Below, in pieces: positions 61,701 through 64,000 of a stretch of DNA of 64,000 nt. Within the stretch, counting starts at the first letter, position 1. Each line of letters starts with the position of its first letter. The notes under the pieces are model-generated. The model saw only the letters and a list, made by a program, of their open reading frames with translations, ran no database searches and was not told where the DNA came from. Source of the stretch: Paramoeba atlantica (Eukaryota; Discosea); assembly GCA_977017575.1 (NCBI GenBank), contig CDRNVI010000030.1, positions 248,001 to 312,000 of the forward strand. Reading direction: 5' to 3'. Position numbers and translations under genes: made by a program.

Positions 61701-61894
61701 CATGCCCCAAAATTGGGGTGAAGTAGCCGTGTCAAACGGCTGCGCATAAGTGGGGGGACAGTATGAGTGAACCACGAATAATTTAGAGGTGCTTTAAAAT
61801 CAACAGTATTTCACGCAGGTCCAAATTAGCGCAAAATTGAATGTGATTTCTTTTATTTTGGGGGAAAGAGTGCAAATTCTAACTTTTTCTGAAT

Positions 61895-62378
61895 TAACCG
61901 TCTCTGAGCCGAGAACTGGCACGCGGACTTCGAAATGATACGTACAGTGCCAGGCGCGCTGAACGAGCAGCAAAGTAGTCTATACTGAAACGCCAGCCGC
62001 GCCCATGTAAGGATGGTATTAAAGGAGAGATTAAAGACAAAGTCGTCTCCCATATACGCAGGAGCTTTAGCCCCCAGCGAATTACACCCCCGCTAACAAA
62101 TATAAAGAGTTATCTCCGCCGTGGAGGAAGACGTGGTCAACGTCGCCGTCGGGGAGCCAATCGTACAGGTATTCCTAATCGCACCGATATTGAGGAGCGA
62201 CCGAATGTTGTTACCAATCGGGAGCGATACGGCGATTGGGAATGTGACCTTATAGAAAGGTACGAGACACAACGGATTCTTCCTCACCTTGGTTAAGCGA
62301 AAGAGTCGGTTCGAAATCCTAAAGAAGCGCACATGCAAGAAACGGCACTGGTCGCTGAACACATCCTACCGTCACCCC
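61895..62378 (+). pseudogene. IS30-type transposase N-terminal fragment
   Basis: One frame reads SLSRELARGLRNDTYSARRA (the IS30 HTH start), a TAG, then IKGEIKDKVVSHIRRSFSPQ, SYLRRGGRRRGQRRRRGAN, IPNRTDIEERP, and RYGDWECDLIE with the first catalytic D; after a one-base shift near 62260, GFFLTLVKRKSRFEILKK. The rest is lost. It complements the C-terminal copy at 15007, sharing IPNRTDI-x-ERP and GDWECDLIE. Confidence 0.75.
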
Positions 62379-62399
62379 CCCCCTCACTTGTCCTCCTAG

Positions 62400-62443
62400 G
62401 TGACATATCCTCTTTTTACAATCGATGAGAGGATATGTCATCT
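62400..62443. repeat. Hairpin
   Basis: TGACATATCCTCT and its exact complement around a 14-base loop. It follows the IS30 fragment and could be its end or a small independent foldback. Confidence 0.6.
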
Positions 62444-62593
62444 AGTACCAAGATATGAAGTTCTTAAATAATGTTTTTGTGCTAAACGATTTTAGCACAC
62501 GTATTTTATTCTCAATAGTTTTGACAACACATGCTTAGGTCAATAAATAATCAAAATATTCACGTTTCTTAAATTTTCAGCCTTCTAATCAAC

Positions 62594-62990
62594 ATGTTAC
62601 TTAACAAGAAAGCGAATCACAAACCTTTTAATGCAAGTCAAATACAGGTTCCGGTTCGTGCGCATGGGGAAGGTATTGTTGTAATGCCTCACATGGAAGA
62701 CGTCCCCACGAGTGTAATAAATGAAACCCAAGTTGTGGTGGCTAGCACCAAAACATCGCGAAAATCAAGAGTCGAATTAACCATTCAACAGAAATTGAAT
62801 GTGTGTGCCGCCATCGACAATGGTAAGATGCAACACGTCATTGCGAAGGAGTACAAGCTGGAAGTCAGTACCGTACGAAAACTGTTCAAAAAGAAGCAAT
62901 TCGTCCGGTTGGGGTACGGAAGAAAATACCAATATCATCCACCAACAAAGAATCGAGAATTATACGAGCAAGGAGCAGAAACTGAGGGTG
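62594..62990 (+). pseudogene. pogo/CENP-B-like transposase N-terminus
   Basis: ATG 62594 opens about 130 good codons: SRKSRVELTIQQKLNVCAAI, NGKMQHVIAKEYKLEVSTV, RKLFKKK, a psq-type HTH that binds transposon ends. It is cut at 62990 by the hairpin repeat GTCCAGGG...CCCTGG (shared with 26985, inverted). The DDE domain is absent. Confidence 0.55.
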
Positions 62991-63099
62991 TTACTAATCC
63001 CTGGACAGTATGCTGCCCAGGGACACAGCAACTCCCCATTATCTCGGCGTAGCAAACACGCCTTGGCTTGACTGGCACTGTGATCGCCGAGAGAGAAAG

Positions 63100-63690
63100 A
63101 AAAAAAAATTCTCCCGAGTCATTTCACAGCCCAGAATGCTTCCCACTTAAGGGGCCCGTTTCCGTATCCGAGTGATCTCCCCGGCAACACGTCTTTCGAC
63201 GTGCGTCAAGAAGGCTGGGATACGGAACCAGGGTGTGCAAGTACGTGCTGTACCCGCACGTTTAATAAGCTCTTTTTTATTTATTTTTTACGGATTTCTT
63301 CTTTTTTTTGTGCACTGATCACAAAGATCACGAAGGCCACAAACGGTGGGTCACAAAGATCCCAAACACGAGATAACAAATAATGGGTCATTAAAATTTC
63401 AAGTGAACCGATCACAAAGATAACAAAAAAACAAACAAACAAACCAATCAGGTAATATTCACATCCGATTACAAAAGATCCCGTGCAATGAATCATAAGG
63501 ACTTCATAGATACCAAACAAACGATCACAAATATCCTAAGTAAGGGGTCGAAAAGATCACAAAAAAAAACAGATCACAAAGATCCCCATACAACCAATCC
63601 TCAACAACCGATCAAAAAGCTCCTGAACAATGGGTCACAAAAACCCCAAATAACATATATCAAAGATCCCAAACAACGGGTCACAAAGAT
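63100..63690. repeat. GATCACAAAGATCCC block, copy 2
   Basis: Counterpart of 25860-26450. Preceded by the inverted hairpin repeat. 63690-64000 has no gene. Confidence 0.75.
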
Positions 63691-64000
63691 CACTTCAGAA
63701 TTCAACAATACATGTTTGCTCTATGGAGGGCTGCGTAACAACGTTTCATCATATGTGTACAATTGAAGCACATGGAGAAGATTATGATAATCTCTGTGTA
63801 AAGCATTAGTTTATTCGGGTCTACGAAAGTGGGGACAAAGCAGGGGCATTGACGATACAAAGATATACCATCCACAGAACTGTTTGTTTTTCCAATATTT
63901 ACATTCATTTCATTGCTCAAATTTAGTTAACTCATTCTCTAGTATAGCAGGCCGAGGGTAACCGCAATAGAAAAAACATTCACACTCTAAGTCGTTACTA

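Noticed and set aside
1-64000. tRNA and rRNA genes
   Set aside because: I looked for B-box-like GGTTCGA and conserved rRNA words and found none in a convincing cloverleaf or rRNA context; tRNAscan-SE or an rRNA covariance search would settle it.
1-64000. LTR retroelements or virus-like elements
   Set aside because: No long terminal direct repeats, protease-RT-integrase order, capsid or packaging genes were seen; the RT present is of non-LTR type and the integrase-like frame at 15007 is IS30.

Overview
The window looks like nuclear DNA of a single-celled eukaryote, most likely a euglenozoan (kinetoplastid or diplonemid). Three observations point that way, none proof on its own. (1) A dispersed repeat carries the 16-base core GATACAGTTTCTGTAC followed by CTTGTTG and then GTAC; this closely matches the 3' half of the kinetoplastid/diplonemid spliced-leader (SL) exon and its 5' splice site. 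(2) The only recognisable host genes are intronless leucine-rich-repeat (LRR) genes with the unit LPxxLxxLxLxxNxFxG followed by xVDLxx, a style I associate with kinetoplastid LRR families. (3) A degenerate non-LTR retroelement resembles the SLACS/CRE group and carries a 2A-like NPGP motif. No rRNA, tRNA, housekeeping gene or CRISPR was found. I saw no LTR, Polinton or other virus-like element.

Host genes: about 23 LRR loci, every one on the minus strand. About twelve look intact (1026-1985, 5578-6375, 8709-9470, 10145-10942, 22839-23600, 29805-30653, 34775-35653, 40036-41127, 53933-55033, 56633-57394, 57760-58653, 59528-60499). The rest are frameshifted, truncated, deleted or split by insertions. 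Two subfamilies differ in the N-terminal cap: the common one reads (K/R)(V/L)x4LPxEYxL, then PSWxTxTPACxWxGVxC; the second (40036, 53933 and relics at 18.6 and 37.3 kb) has a signal peptide and a NTADDxVPxVxCxREGDIR cap. Most end in a cap built on NxxLxG and GTKI. None shows an obvious membrane anchor, so secreted or soluble products are likely.

Layout: 1-12.4 kb LRR genes with transposon scraps; 12.4-18.6 kb repeats, an IS30-type DDE transposase remnant (15.0 kb) and a decayed Tc1/mariner-like transposase (16.9-18.3 kb); 18.8-22.4 kb the CRE-like retroelement; 22.5-24.2 kb a segmental copy of 8.4-10.2 kb; 24.3-29.3 kb mobile-element fragments and tandem arrays; 29.8-42.3 kb LRR genes mixed with Merlin-like, Tc1-like and hAT-like insertions; 42.3-53.2 kb a repeat-dense zone with SL-like elements splitting LRR genes; 53.9-60.5 kb a compact LRR block, including a copy of 41.6-42.8 kb; 60.5-64 kb retroelement and IS30 remnants and a copy of the 25.9-26.5 kb repeat.

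The picture is of a one-directional, fast-evolving LRR family being amplified, decapitated, recombined and interrupted by an unusually diverse set of transposons.
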